From: Psococerastis gibbosa
Taxonomy: Eukaryota > Arthropoda > Insecta > Psocodea > Psocidae
Direction: 5' to 3'
Length of the DNA stretch: 64,000 nt
Assembly (NCBI GenBank): GCA_963971405.1
Contig: OZ020488.1
Span: 32,011,089 to 32,075,088 of the forward strand
Numbering within the stretch: position 1 is the stretch's first letter; each line of letters begins with the position of its first letter. Made by a program: the position numbers and the translations under genes. The notes under the pieces were generated by a model. That model was not told the origin of the DNA. It worked only from the letters and a program-made list of their open reading frames with translations, and made no database searches. Positions 46,242 to 59,412 of this stretch are shown in pieces.

Positions 46242-47102
46242 TATTTTTTTTCCAATTTAAATACGTAGTATAAGGAAAGCTTTGTGATGGTCGAAATGTT
46301 CGATTCCGAGATTTCAACGGATTTACACGTTTTGAATCCCAGGAACCCAAAAAAGTGGTTTTTACGGAATGTCTGTCTGTCTGACTGTTCATCGATTTCC
46401 GGGCAAACTACTCCGTCGATTTTGATGAAATTTAGCGTGTAGGTTTCCAAAAATCATACCTCGCAATTTTTATTTTATTTTCGCCTAACTCAATTTGGGG
46501 GGTTTTATTCTAAAAAAACTCCAAAAAAAAACGTCTAAAAAAATTATTTCTCAAAAACGGCTCCAACGATTTCTTTTAAATTCACATATAATGTAGTCGT
46601 TCTTAATCTTAACAAAATGCGGGGAGTCGCTTGCCCCTTGATAGCTTGCTTCTGGGGGTAAAAAAACTAAAAATAACTTAATTTTAATGAAAAATGACTA
46701 AAATATAATTTTTCTGTGAAACCTTTTCATCGATGATTTCTACCTTCAGGCATGTTTTAGGTTTTAAATTGAGTAACGAAAGCGGACAGGTTGCCTTTCC
46801 AAAATATATTTGGTTTTGTGCGAAAAAAATTTTGTTTGCAAAAATGATAGAAAATTCACGCTCAAATGCATTGAGTGCCCTGCCATTATTGCTGTGTGGT
46901 AATTTGTTGTTCTGACCTATCTAGGATTTACCTTACCTCCAGTGACGTCAGGTGGACAACCCCCCCCCCCCTCCCCCCCCCCCCCCGAAATGTCCGAAAT
47001 TTAACCATAGGAAAATTATTTACCATGAAATTACTCATTTTCTCTATCTACTAATTGATAAAATGGAAAGCTTGTTCGAGTAAACTCGAACTGGTTCTTT
47101 GT
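46242..47102 (+). repeat. 880-bp dispersed repeat, full copy
   Basis: Collinear with copy A from TTTTCCAATTTAAATACGTA to GCTTGTTCGAGTAAACTCGA. It has a short (TCTG)n at 46368-46382 and a long interrupted poly(C) at 46959-46986. Confidence 0.85.
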
Positions 47103-47308
47103 ATTAATTTTTGGCCATTGGCAAACTGCATGGTCCTCGATGTTAACCTACACTGCCTACAAGCTGAGACAAGCTTACCATTGACACAATGGAACAGGAG
47201 TACAGATAGAGGTCAAGGCAATCCTTTAGTCTTAAATAAACTATGATATAATAGGTAAGACAAGTCTTTATTACGACTAAAATCTAGAGGCGTAGAAAGT
47301 AACAGCAT

Positions 47309-47440
47309 AACAGTGGTTCGGAGGGCATGTAAAGCAGGCGGTCCCGGGCTTCCTATTTGAGTGTAAGAGAGGGCTTTATAGCCCTAACTCCGCTAGGTTG
47401 GCTTATTAATAGATCAAAAAGTCCTTATTTATTTATTTAG
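47309..47440 (+). mobile_element. tRNA-derived SINE body, best-conserved copy
   Basis: CGGAGGGCATGTAAAGCAGG, then GGTCCCGGGCTTCCTATTTG, AGAGAGGGCTTTATAGCCCT, CTCCGCTAGGTTGGCTTATT and AAAAAGTCCTTATTTATTTA. The tRNA-like head is not convincing upstream, so the copy is 5' truncated. Confidence 0.8.
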
Positions 47441-50228
47441 AGGCATAAAATGTAACAGCATATGAAATGCAATAGAAAATGTATTTTGAACTTGCTTATG
47501 AATCACAATATCAATGGACGCGCCAATGCAGTGGACGAAACCGTAAAAAAACTACAACAATTTTGACTTTGCGGAAAAGTATATAGATACATAGGCAAGT
47601 ATGTCTATACCTATCAATTTGCTTGGGTGTGCCTTAAGAAACTTGTGGTATTCATTGTTTATGTATCGTGTATTTTAGGATTTTCCACTTCCGCAAATTT
47701 CGATCCTTTCCAGTTGCTGGAACTAAAATTACAGTAATTTATAATATTCTGGGAAATATTTGGCTTTGTTATTCCCGAGTGTGTGTCCTAATGACCCCCT
47801 ATGCAATACGAAATCAGCAGTGCAATCTTTGGATAAGAAGCTCTGCGGAGCCCGTCGTGGACGAATAATAAGAGCGGACATTTCAAGGGGGAATTGAGGG
47901 GGGGGGGGGTTCGTGCGGTAATATGATGTTGCCGTACAAATTACAGTTCTGGTTGGAAAAGCGCCGCACGCGCGAGGGTCAGCGTTCGAGCTCTATTCCT
48001 ACCTATACTTCGTTTTCTTTCATTAAATGAAATTGTCATTTGTTATACATGAGAAAGGAATAGGGGAAAAATAAATTATAATTGGATTTGGGGAAAGCAA
48101 CTAATTAACAAGGTAAATTTGAAATTGAAAAATTATGTAAAGAAATCAAACAGGCAAACAGCTTTCGTAAAGTTTCCAAAACTGAATAAGTACGCACTAC
48201 TATGCAAGGCTGCGTGTAAATGTGGGAGGTAGCGAATATGGATGGTAGCGAATGTGAATTAGTGTGACTGTTATCTTGAATAGAAGGTATGACTGATATT
48301 CGGTATGAATGTAGTTTACAAAATTATAATTCAATTAAACTATCGTTTATATGTACAGTTAGGGGTAAGAGAGGGCCATAGGCCCTAATCTCGCTGTATC
48401 TACATTTTTTTTTAAATTATTATTATTATTACTACCCATTTACAATTTGTTACTCCTATGATAGGTACTAGTAACAAACAAAGATAAGACAAATCTACGG
48501 AAAATATAGGTAGTAGGTACCGTATCGCATAAATATTTTGCCATAGCAGGTATTACCTAGGATTAGAGAAAGGAATTTACATAGTTAATGTACAATATTA
48601 TAGTTATGGATCATCTACAAGCAAGTAAAAAAGTGACTTATCACTCGAGGCCCCAAGGGGGGGGGGTGGTCAGCCGGTTCAACACCCTCCCTCCACTCTC
48701 AAAAATGCATTTTCCTGCCAAAATGCGTAAGCCCCACAATTTCCCATTAACATTTTAAAAACTTTCCCCCGGTGTCTGGGAGTTATTTCAAAAAGTCTTG
48801 GAGTGTGAAAATGTCATACTCCAATTTCAGGCCTATTCCCGGCTATGAGCCCTCTGCTAGCAGTTATGTGAATCTTTAAATCTGTAAAAGCTCACTGTTT
48901 GCGCCTATTTTACCTTTAAAAAAAATTCCACTAAAGCTCCCCTATTTGCAGTTAACCATACATGAATCTTAATTTGTAGGTAAATATAAGCCTCACTGCT
49001 TTCAAAAAACTATTTTATCAACCCTTTCCCCAATAGATACCCCCTTTTTTGCCGGTAAAAACATGTGTTTAAGTTACTTATATTTGGACATTGAAAACAT
49101 AGGCTAAAATTCACATACTATATTTCATACGATTGACTGAACCTCCCCCTTCCTCCATAAGAATTTGTGAGTACGGCCTTGACTTGAAGAGACACCTAAT
49201 GCCTAGTGGCAAGACACCTTTTTTTCGGTGTAATGGTAGCCTATATATATACCTACAAAGACTATCCCATATTGCTGTTCTTAATATGGATTAATTTTAA
49301 ATTACGGTTGGTAAGTACTTCAATTAGTGGCCATCTTGAAGTTCAAGCCATTCGTTTAATAAGAATTTGCGAAAGCCGTGGATAATGAAAGGAAATAGAT
49401 AATTTGATACTGTGAAGAGGGGGAGGAGGTGGATAAGCACCAAGATGATTTTCAGCATGTTGGTCAGCACGCTGGCTGTAAAGATGAGCCCAGACTAGTG
49501 ACCCAGTTCACCTTTATTGCAACTCTGTGCAGAATACTGATACATCCCATTATTTCACGGTGCGTCCGGTAATCGTATACTATACATCTAAGCTCGGCCA
49601 TATTGCGATAAACTTGGATATTTTACTGCTGTTCTTACCATTTTCTAGCATTATTTTAAAGGATTTTTCTGGTTTTTCCCCAGCACCTTCATTGACTGAT
49701 CAGTTGTATACCGTATTTAGCTATTGCTTAAATATTTTTCGCGTTCCCCTATACACCATACGAGAACTTCTGACACTCAGTCAGTAGTAATACAATTTAT
49801 GTATACATTGTATACCTATTACTCAAGTGTGGTTGGAACACACCATTCATCAAGCTACCCCATGGCCCATATCTAAGTCGTCATTTAAAAAAAATGAATA
49901 GGTCTGCATATACTGTGTACAATAAAATAAATAATCAAAACTTTTGTTTAACAACTTGGCAAATTAACTTGAAAATTATTAAAATTATTGGCCGAGGGTC
50001 TCAATGGGCATTGGTGTCGAATGATCCGTTTACTCATTTTGGTCATTATGAACCTATAGATTCCAGAACATTTACTCCTTAAAAAATAAGGTACAAATGA
50101 TTGGGGAAGGAGACTTATCCTAAATGGACAACGAAGATTTCGGGTTTATAGATGGCCAGAAACCCAACCAATCGATCACCCTCTGACTGGCAGCACTCTG
50201 CGTCTCCCAAGATAGCTGACCACCATAG

Positions 50229-50631
50229 TGCATTGGCGTAAATTCCTAAATCTCTGGGGGGGGGGGCTTTAGGACCCCAAGACTTTGATCCCCCGGAAAA
50301 AAAAAGAATGAATAAGCCCAAATTAGGGAGGTTTCACGCATTTTGCAAGCAGTACAGTTGAGATTTTACCGACGAATAAACCTACCACTGAAAATTTGTG
50401 AAAAAATAGGTCTGAAATATTGGGGTTTTAATCATTTTGAGTAATATATTTTTGTGAAAGTACTTGGTCAATATGTTGATTTTTTTCATGATGTCTATCA
50501 TGTGAAATAAGCGTACCAAGAATTAATTTCCCTTTCGTTATTGTGAATGCTATGCCTTTCACCTTCATAACGTCTTTGTCACCAGGGCTAAGCCCCTCCC
50601 CCCCAGGACACCCCTATTTACGCCAATGCCA
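50229..50631. mobile_element. TIR element with poly(G)/poly(C) near each end
   Basis: CATTGGCGTAAATTCCTAAA at 50229 is answered by CCTATTTACGCCAATG at 50613-50628. Each end is followed inward by a G- or C-run (50257-50266 and 50599-50606). A related end, CATTGGCATAAACTCCCAAA, lies at 63878. The interior has no coding frame. Confidence 0.65.
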
Positions 50632-52286
50632 TGGTGGACCGCCTTTGTTGGGTTCTAACAGGCTCCTGCCACCGATTGACACCCTAGGCAACAACCAGAA
50701 AGAGCAGCTCATAAAAAATCTGAATTAAATACCATACCCACCAGATTCGTACGACTACCATCGCGCATCGGCGAAAACACTTCATGCCAATACAGTATAC
50801 GAACATAAATAATTATTAATTTGTATTACTGCAGTGTACGACAGTGGTTTGAGCCTGTAGCATTTTAATCTCCCCCTCCAACTTTGGAGTAAGATTTGAA
50901 GCCCGGGTATCTTAATATTGTACAATAGTAGACTACTATAGTATTTTTATTTTATAGTACAATACTTGTATATAATGCTGAATGTACGGTACCTATATAG
51001 TTTCCAAATTAAAACGAAACAACGTTTGTTCTATCATTCTCTGCCCCAAGGCGAGGCATCTTTTATATTGATAGATCGAAAAACTGCCAAGATACTGGTC
51101 AACACGCTCTATGACTGGAAACCTCATCCTGGTGAGATCTTATGTTAAACGAGTTGCTGACACTAGCCCGGTTGTGAGCCCTGGGACATTGACTTTGGCA
51201 GTTAGGACAAGAAATGAATGGCGTAGGGCAGTAGGTTTGACCCAGGGACATTACACGGATCAGTGACAACATGCAAACTGCTATTTAGGGCTCGGCATTC
51301 AATTATACCCCTATGCCCCTACTATATGCCACAACCTTTATTTCCCGCCTCAAAATCCAACCAATCGACTAAATGTTATTATCAAAGACACACAAGGAAC
51401 AAATAAATCTGGCTAGGACTTGTGTGTTGGAAGCAATTTAAAAAGTGCAGGTGAACATCTACTGTTGCCGATTTATGCACCAACAACCAACAACCACCGG
51501 CAGTTACTGATGTATCAGTATTGTGTGCTGGTTCGATTTTTATTTTTTAAAGACTTCCAAATGATACCCATCAGGTTAACAATGATATCTATGCTAACGC
51601 GGTGCATCACTTCATCGTAAGTGATAGTATGTAACAAATTGTCATTATTTTCTCATTGGGTGAATAATAGTTACCTTATGACCGTAATAATTAACATATT
51701 GCCGGGTGTATAGGCTGAAGTATTGACGTAACAACTACAACGCACATGTACTGATAAGCTGATGAAAATCACGCAGGGAATATCGCTGAAAGTCTGATAA
51801 GTACAGTAGACGTACAGAAAAACCGCGAAATGTTTGACTTTGAATTTTTGCAGTTATTTCCTGTCAGTATTTCCTAGGGATTTGGTCTTGAAAATTTTGA
51901 AACGAGATCTGATTTCTCATTGGGGGTTCTCCTCTGTCAAGCACTTATACCAGTTGTAAGAATTGTTTGTCTCCTTTCATTTCTCCTTCCTTTTGAGACA
52001 TATCAAAGCTGTGCCCTGCTGTGCATGATTAGATATTGACAATACCAATAATGAGGTAATTAATTCTACACCACAGTGCTCAGGCTTAAACATCATGCAG
52101 TACGAAATTTAACAATAAATTGAAATAAGATACTAATGAAATTAAATAACAATAAATTATTAACTGCTGGTAATGCATCGAAATTATGAGTATTTGAAGG
52201 AACCACCGAAAGGCGCAAATACGAAAGGGGGACGAACGTGATGTCTGGATAAGAAGAACGAGATAGATGAGATCTTGGTAAAAGAA

Positions 52287-52705
52287 GATGTCGTTTGCTT
52301 GGCAAAAGCCGAAAGAATTCGGTGGATTGGGCATGTGGAGCGAATTGCTCAACACCGAGCTCCATGCTGCGCATATCCTGAAGAGATCATGTCCATAATG
52401 CTGAAGTACCGAGGCAAATGGAAAGAGAAGTGAGATGCTGCTGACGGTTAAGAAGCGGAAACTAACATACTTCGGCCATGTGATGAGAACCAAAAAGTTT
52501 CGTCTTCTGCAATGTAATAATCTTAGGAAAAATAGAATTACTGAGAGCTCCCGGCAGATGAAAAACAACCTGGTTGAAATACTTGAGGCAGTGGTTTGGC
52601 AAGAGCTTCCCTTTCCAGAGCAGCAGTAGTTTATAAGGTCCAAACTGCTGTGATAATCGCCAATCTTCGATGGAAGAGGCTTTTTAAAGAAGAAGAAGAG
52701 CTCTA
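52287..52705 (+). pseudogene. Two fused RTE-type retrotransposon fragments
   Basis: The first piece (about 52287-52360) reads CLAKAERIRWIGHVERIAQH, matching the 'RLRW.GHV.RM' signature. The second piece (52363-52560) restarts upstream of the same region as MLRIS...LLTVKKRKLTYFGHVMR. So the signature occurs twice, 170 bp apart, from two lineages. The 3' part, AATCGCCAATCTTCGATGGA (AIIANLRWKR-like), ends in a GAAGAAGAAGAG tail. Stops and indels make it inactive. The 212-codon open frame on the opposite strand here is a shadow. Confidence 0.65.
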
Positions 52706-53653
52706 AACTCGTTATATAAAGCAAGAATGGGGGGCAGAAGGTGACAAGGTAGAAAATGGAACCGATGGAGAAACTAGGCCGAAGTTGATCAGCGGAAGAT
52801 GTCAGTAGCGGCTTGAAAGAGGGAGACCAAATACCGGGATGTCTGGAGAGAGGTGGTGCGTGAGGTCAAAACTCGCTCCGAGGAAGAACAACAACAACAC
52901 TGTATTTCTGCAGAAAAATATTCCCTTGTACCAAGGACCATAGTTAGTGGCTCTTAGGTTCAGGTTCATCGGAACAGTGTGACCGCGCCCATTAGATTCC
53001 ATGCATTCATGCCATCCCTTCAAACGGGTCCCTTTTGGCGGGACGTTGAGAAGGGATAGTATGTCGCCGGCCTAACGGGTCTACTAGTCATTAAGGACAC
53101 CATTTTCAAATTGTATAATTAGTGGAAGAATCATTGTACTATAGGTATGTATTGCCAATAATTTGTTTGAAATTGATTCCCGTACATATGAACCAGTAAA
53201 TAAAGTGCGAAGAACAAACTTTGCAACTAATTTTATCAGTACAACAATAGTTATTTTCCGACAGCATTAAATCTACATTAAATCTCTTGAGCGCTGATTG
53301 CTTACAAATAGTCGGTCAATATGCCGAGTCATTAGGGACGAACACTGATGTCGCTCACTGATAGCGCTCTGCTCCATCACGAACTCTAAATCAAATAACT
53401 CTATCATGGTGCTTACACATGGGGGCGGACACGGGACAGTTTTTACAGTTTTTTTACATTCAAATTATTGTCCTTTCTGATAGAATTATAATCGTTTTCC
53501 TTCGCTTACATACGTATATAAAATTTATACGTTGTTTCGCGTCTCGTCCCGCATCACGCAAAGAAATCACTGCTCCTACAACATGCCTGCAAAACCTGCA
53601 AATCATCGTAAGAGGATATGCTACGTAGAAAATTGGCATACTAAAATTAAATA

Positions 53654-53947
53654 ATTTTCATTTTTTATTTAATTAACTCAGCAAGTTACTTATAATTTGG
53701 CTCATTTAAGTTGTAGAAAACTACTTCGTACATCTTAAAATCAGGTATTTTTACTTTCGGTTTTGTAGCATTTCCGAAAAATCCCAGATTACGAGAAATT
53801 TTAGTCCCCATTGTTTTTTTTTTTTGAAAGAACTAAGAAACCAAAAATTTAATATTTCCTATTATATGATGCATAAAGTAGTCTTCTACAACGTACATGA
53901 GCCAAACGTTTACTAACTTGTTTTGTTAATTAATTAAAAAATTGAGA
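53654..53947. mobile_element. Palindromic MITE family P, copy 2
   Basis: It has the same blocks as 30783-31066: TTTTTTATTTAATTAACTCA, GCAAGTTACTTATAATTTGG, AACTACTTCGTACATC on the left and their complements on the right, around a poly(T) loop at 53815-53827. It is about 290 bp and non-coding. Confidence 0.75.
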
Positions 53948-54892
53948 TTTTCTAGTGTACCCACTGGCACGGCACTATACTGCATTTGTAGTTATTTCTC
54001 TGCTCAATTTTTACAGCATATCTCTCTATTGGGTGTGTAGTAAGGCTATATTACCATGCAAATACGTCTTCATAAGCAATATTCCGAAAATTTAGGGGTA
54101 CCAATTAATGTACTGGTCTAAAGGGTACAATTTCAAACCATGGTCCCAAGACCAGTCAATAAAAAAACCACAAATTTTGGGGTGCTAATTATCTACGTAA
54201 AACGTCCTCTTAAGCAGATTATAGTCAATGAAGACAGCCAAACTTTACAATTTTCTGTACTATTATCAGAAATGCGACAAACTTTCTCTGTTGATCGCGC
54301 AATCACGCGTTACCTCCGTCCTGCATATTCTGGTACAAAAATATTTCCTTCATAAAAATCAACTAAAGTGGATAGATGCGTACATAACGAACTGCGATAA
54401 ATGAGCTCAATTTTCAAGCTCATTCTTCAAAATTCTAGCGAGTAGTGGACTGTATATTCTTCCAATATGTAGTAGACACGTGGAAACTAACGGTATCTCT
54501 TCATCGTATAAGTCTTTGGATATCTAAGGACATAAACAGCGTTATAAGGACGTAGTCAGAGCTGGTGATCACGTTTTACAGGAACTTACTCGGATTCCTG
54601 GAGAAGTTTAGCCAGCGATTATGAGCTGACTGGAGATTATCACGTCTCGCAGGTCCTTATGTCACAAACCCAATATCTGATATTTATAAAAACGTGCCGT
54701 GGGTAGACTATCCTTGGCCATAGCGGGGTGAGGATCTTATTAAAAAAATCGCAGATGAGCACAATTTATTGAATGGGAAGGGTCAGTTTTCATACGGTAA
54801 TCTAAATAGTATATTGGCTTACGAACATTTTAAACCGTCCAGGCTATAATTAGAGAAAGACTGTAAATTAATGACCGCTACCTAACAAATAT

Positions 54893-55420
54893 GCAAAAAG
54901 TCGGTTTGAGGTCCCAGGAACTCAAAAAAGTGTTTTTTTTTTTTTTTTTTTTTACGAAATGTCAGTCTGTCTGTCTGTAAGTCAATTTGGGGCCAACTTG
55001 GGGACTCCATATAATTTCATGAAATTCGGCATGTAGGTTCACAAAAATATTGTCCAGAGGCTTGATTTTGTTTTTTATAACTTCATTTTGGGGGGGTTGT
55101 GAACCCCCTTAATAGGACTAAAAATGTTTTCTAAACAACGGCTCCGGCGATATATTTCAAATTCACGTATTAGCCTAGGTACTATGCGTATAGCATATGG
55201 ATGTTAGCAAAACCCACTAGGTCGCACCCTCTTTGATAGTTCAGGGTGTAAAAAAATAAGAAATGCTTTTTTTCATGAAAAATGAACAGAAAATTAATTT
55301 TTCTAATGAACCATAGTATCGAAGTTTTTTAACGTCAGATGTGTTTTATGTGCTAAATAGAGTAACAAAACAGAACCGGGTGCTTAAGATTGGCATTTAT
55401 TGGACTTTTAGGTCTGTTTG
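54893..55420 (+). repeat. 880-bp dispersed repeat, diverged internal copy
   Basis: It carries GTTTGAGGTCCCAGGAACTC, a 23-bp T-run, TCTGTCTGTCTG, a GAAATTCGGCATGTAGGTTC block, a G-run and AACGGCTCCGGCGAT. Both termini are missing and identity to copy A is clearly lower than in the full copies, so this is an older subfamily. Confidence 0.7.
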
Positions 55421-56398
55421 CAAATGCATGATTATTTATTTACTTATTTTATTTTCCAATGCTAGGATATACATGAAAATGAAAAATTAGGTTTTTGTTT
55501 GATGCGGACTCTGGTATAGTATTGTATAATATAACTGTAACATAGGCACATATTATATAGCTGTGATAATCACATTTCTGCCATTACACTTGAATATTCA
55601 TGGGAAGGTAGGGTTAAAATTTAAATAAATGAACAAGTTTGTGCCTTAATAATATAAAAATTCTATAAAATATATAAAAAAGAGAAAACGCAAGAAAGAG
55701 AAATCTCAGCACCAAAGACTCCAAATATTTATGGCTTATGTTGAAAACTCGTACGTGATAAAAATTTAAATAAGTAATGAGGTATCAAAAACGACTAAAG
55801 TAATCTCCTCTTTTGCAAAGAAGGCTTCCAGAAATGTTTACGACGGTAACGAGGGAATAAGAGTGGTAGTAGTACCCCGCCGTTGGCTACGATCCCCCCA
55901 TTTGGAAGGCCTCCATGTATTCCGCCATGAAACCAAATTATGAGTGCAAGATTGAGACCTTCAATTTGCCCCTGACGACCTCTGCATCCAAACTGCCTGT
56001 TTGCCCACCATCTACTCTGAATTTTAAACCCCCGCCCCCATGCCCTCGGCTTTTAATAGTCTAATAAGTGGACTCGTTTTCGAGGTATCTATACTCTCAA
56101 GGGTCTTATTTGTTTGAACCTTCTATTAAGTTCAGTCGGGAATAGGTGGATTCTTGTGTGAAGTTGCTTTTTAACCCCAACATACATTTTGCATCAATTG
56201 ATGTTAACTTGAATTACTTAACCACCCATATGAAATAGTCATGTGCAATGAATAACTTGATACTGTACCACTCTTTATTAATTTGAATTTATTTGTGAGA
56301 AACGAGTAAAATAGACGTACTGTACAGTTGTTTAGCTTAGCTCTGGCACATATGATATAATTATACACGCATGCAATAATTCCAAAATGTACATGCAA

Positions 56399-56702
56399 GC
56401 TGATGAATCAGTAGAATCCGGGATGATAGGCCAAGGTCGTTCTGAAAGTGTACTTCCAAACGTTTCGTCAACATCTGCGGTCAACATCTTCAGTGGAACT
56501 GCGTATACTTCTAAGATTGGATCTCGGAGACTCAGCAGCAACTGCAGTTGCAAATGAATGATTATTTATTTATTTATTTATTTTATTTTCCAAAGCAAGG
56601 TTTTGATTTTGAAGAAAAAATATATTTTGAAGATATTACGGTTAATCCGAGCCCCAATGCACTGCAGAAGCCTAAAATCCCGGATTCTACTGATTCATCG
56701 CG
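56399..56702. repeat. Dispersed repeat Q, copy 2, with inverted ends
   Basis: GATGAATCAGTAGAATCCGG at 56401 is inverted at 56675-56699 (ATCCCGGATTCTACTGATTC). Inside are GATAGGCCAAGGTCGTTCTG, a doubled CAACATCT motif and ACTCAGCAGCAACTG. The minus strand gives an ETFGSTLSERPW-like open stretch, probably a chance frame. Confidence 0.65.
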
Positions 56703-56765
56703 TAACTCCGGCTCTCCTTTTGTAATTATATTTTACATGCAACCGTTAAAGTAAATAAGTAGATA

Positions 56766-57081
56766 CAGTAGATCGCCGATTATCCGAACGTCGGTTAACC
56801 GAATCGCCAATTATCCGAATTGGTCCTAAGCGTAATATGAAGTTTGAGAATGTGGTTTCTGCAGCAACGATCTATTGGACAACCAATTTCAGGACCGATT
56901 TTATGTGAAAAGGCGCGAATGAGCGTTATTGTAGAACTGTGCTTGTTAAATACATAATATGTTAATAAAGTTTATTCTATGGGTGTTTTTCTTTATTACC
57001 AGTCTATGTCTGATTATCCGAATTGTCGATTATCCGAATCGACTCCAGTCCCAATTACTTCGGATAATCGGCTTTCTACTG
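56766..57081. mobile_element. Tigger/pogo-like MITE with TA duplication
   Basis: The left end is TA|CAGTAGATCGCCGATTAT and the right end CGATAATC-type GGCTTTCTACTG|TA. CAGTAGA...GATTATCCGAA termini with a TA target duplication are the mark of Tigger/pogo-group Tc1/mariner elements. Subterminal GATTATCCGAA motifs recur four or five times near the two ends, as expected for transposase binding. It is 316 bp and non-coding, so it depended on a transposase elsewhere. Confidence 0.85.
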
Positions 57082-58195
57082 TATCGTTTTGCAAGATGTT
57101 GGTGTGAGAGATTGAGAGTCCATGTGTATTCAACTAAAATACCTCGCAAACCGAATCAGGTATGGAGTGACATACACTCATACAGTCTAGTTATGGACGT
57201 GATGAATTAATTTATGCTGAATTTAGAATTCGAATCTGCAATATGTATACTTATACACAATCCGCAAATGATATCTGAAACGAACCCAATGTCCCAATAA
57301 AAGTGTACGTAAGTAAGCATTGTCATAACTTAAAATAATATTATAGTTAGTTCACGAATTCTAATAATGGAAATTACTGAAAACTGAAAGGGAAAGAAAA
57401 ACCAATTTAATAAACCCCGCGCAACTGAACATGCAGAATGTCTGACAAATGGACGGCTTCAAATAAATATATACAATAAAAACTCATCATTGTTTCTCAA
57501 AGACCAGGCATTCAAACCGTTGACAATATTCCGAATACGAATATATTCACCTCATTGATATGGATGAGTCAGTGAATATTCAGTTGTTAAAACAAAAGCT
57601 TCGTTCCATCGCTCAAAAATCAAAATGGCGACTCCCGCGTTTGAACACGCTGTGGTGACGCTTCAAAATGATGGGACTGTTGATAGCTGATCGAAATTAC
57701 GTGTTTTAAAAAACTCTGCTCATTTAAATATTTGATTTCGCAGAGATTCGAAAGCGTTGGGTGAAAAGTTTTATAATTGAGTAAAAAATTGGACGCATGT
57801 CGATCCTGCTTTCCCCATTAAATAGGAGACACGGATCATGCATTTATCCATCGAAATCACGCCAAACAACTTTCATCAAATCTAATCTGGACTGCATTTT
57901 TTTTATCAGATTATCTTTTAATAGCCTTCCGTTTATTAGTCCAGTGATATATCAGCTATATTGTACCTATACACAACGGGTTTTCAAAATCTGCGTATCA
58001 GGACTAGTTAAAAATTTAAATGAAGTATGAAACTAAATAAAATAAATGTAACATTTAATAATAATAATAATAATAAGTTTTAACTCACCTCACCTAAATA
58101 CAAAGCTACTAGTGGAAATTGATCTATTCACGATTTAAAAAAATATCCCGTAAACGCATGTATAGACTAATAATAAATAAACATTGACTTTTTTG

Positions 58196-58330
58196 TTCTA
58201 TTACTAAGCCAACTATGCTATCAAGCTCTCTCACACTCAAATAGGAAGACCCAGGACTCATGCTCATGCTCTCAGAAGCATGACCAGAAAAAGTAGTTTG
58301 TACCACCAATATGCATGTCCTGACGGCAAG
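58196..58330 (-). mobile_element. SINE fragment, minus strand
   Basis: The minus strand shows a CTATTTGAGTGTGAGAGAGC block and AGTTGGCTTAGTAATAGAAC at the tail side, followed by AAAAAAGTC and TTTATTTATTA. The middle is diverged and part of the hairpin is lost. Confidence 0.6.
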
Positions 58331-58409
58331 TGAAGGGGTATACTTCAACAGCCTCCCTCGCCTTGTAACTACAATATTTTAATTATTAAGCCTATATATA
58401 TATATATAA

Positions 58410-58727
58410 GGCGGGGTTTCCACCGACCTCTCATTGCAAAGTGCAAATGACACTGACGGAAACTTTTGTTTTGCTCTATGCCATAGTTAAAATTGATCAA
58501 TGATCATAGAGTAAAATCACAAACAAACTAAAATTAAAAAATGGCGTCATGGGATATGTTAAGTACAAACATTTTAATAGATTTCTATAAAAAAAAATTC
58601 AAATTTCCGTCAATGTCATTTGCATTCTGCAATGAGAGGTCGGTGGAATCCCCGCCTAACTCATGAATGACTGCTACCACGTCAACGTATGTGCATTCTG
58701 CAATGAGAGGTCAGTGGAAACCCCGCC
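58410..58727. mobile_element. GGCGGGG-ended MITE, copy 3 with an extra right end
   Basis: A full copy (58410-58656) is followed 71 bp later by a second right terminus (GCATTCTGCAATGAGAGGTC through CCCCGCC, ending 58727). The flanks are TAA on both sides. The linking 71 bp (GACTGCTACCACGTCAACGT) matches the extension at 22237-22307. Confidence 0.85.
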
Positions 58728-59343
58728 TAAGCAGAGTGGTCAGAATATTCTATAATAGACGTCCCCAGCTGTCGTCAATAGCAGAGGTTCACCAGATTAT
58801 GTATTGAATTGGGCTGCAAGAAGGCGGGAGCTCTGGCGTAATTTTAATAAAAAAAAGTACAATAATATAAAAGTGTTCCATTGTCCGTTAAAATTGTGGA
58901 TTTTTTAAATCATCACTTGTGTGCCAAGCTAACATTTTCATAAAATTAGTAAAACATAGGAAATATTGGAAAGGATTCATTTCCAAACGTTTAAAATTGA
59001 ATTCAAAGCGCAATTTAATATTGTACATATACATACTGTATTGCTTCAGTTGTGTTCAATGACGCCAATTACACTGTTTTTGCTTTTTCATATGTTTGAG
59101 TAGCGCAATTATCCAAGAAAAATGTCAAAGGTAATGATGGGGAGAAAAGGGGGGGGGGGGGAATTGTATTCGCTATTGACGGGATGCGTAGATTGATTTT
59201 ATTTTATATTAAGTTCTTGGAAACATGAAATGAAAACAACCAAGATATGTTTGTTTGATGTTCTCTACTGTGACTTGGTGGAACTTAGATATAATTAGAA
59301 GAAATAAAATAACTTAGTCTAGTCCACAAAGCGTTCTATCAGT

Positions 59344-59412
59344 CTTTTATCTCAACATCTGCTGTCGACATCTTCAGTGGCACTATGTAGACTTCCATAA
59401 GATTGCATCACG
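59344..59412 (+). repeat. Dispersed repeat Q, partial copy 3
   Basis: It shares CTCAACATCTGCTGTCGACA and TCTTCAGTGGCACTATGTAG, then AAGATTGCATC, with copies at 43647 and 56399. Only the central part is present. Confidence 0.6.

Noticed and set aside
47952-48000. Possible tRNA B box (GCGTTCGAGCTC)
   Set aside because: No A box at the right distance and no stem pairing; a lone B-box match is common by chance.
52086-52724. Longest open frame in the window (212 codons, minus strand)
   Set aside because: It lies antisense to RTE fragments on the plus strand and has a low-complexity hydrophobic composition (Phe, Leu, Ser) with no domain. It is the shadow of the retroelement.
54520-54665. Possible inverted repeat around GGTGATCACG and ATTATCACGTC
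   Set aside because: Only short discontinuous matches; pairing is too weak to call.
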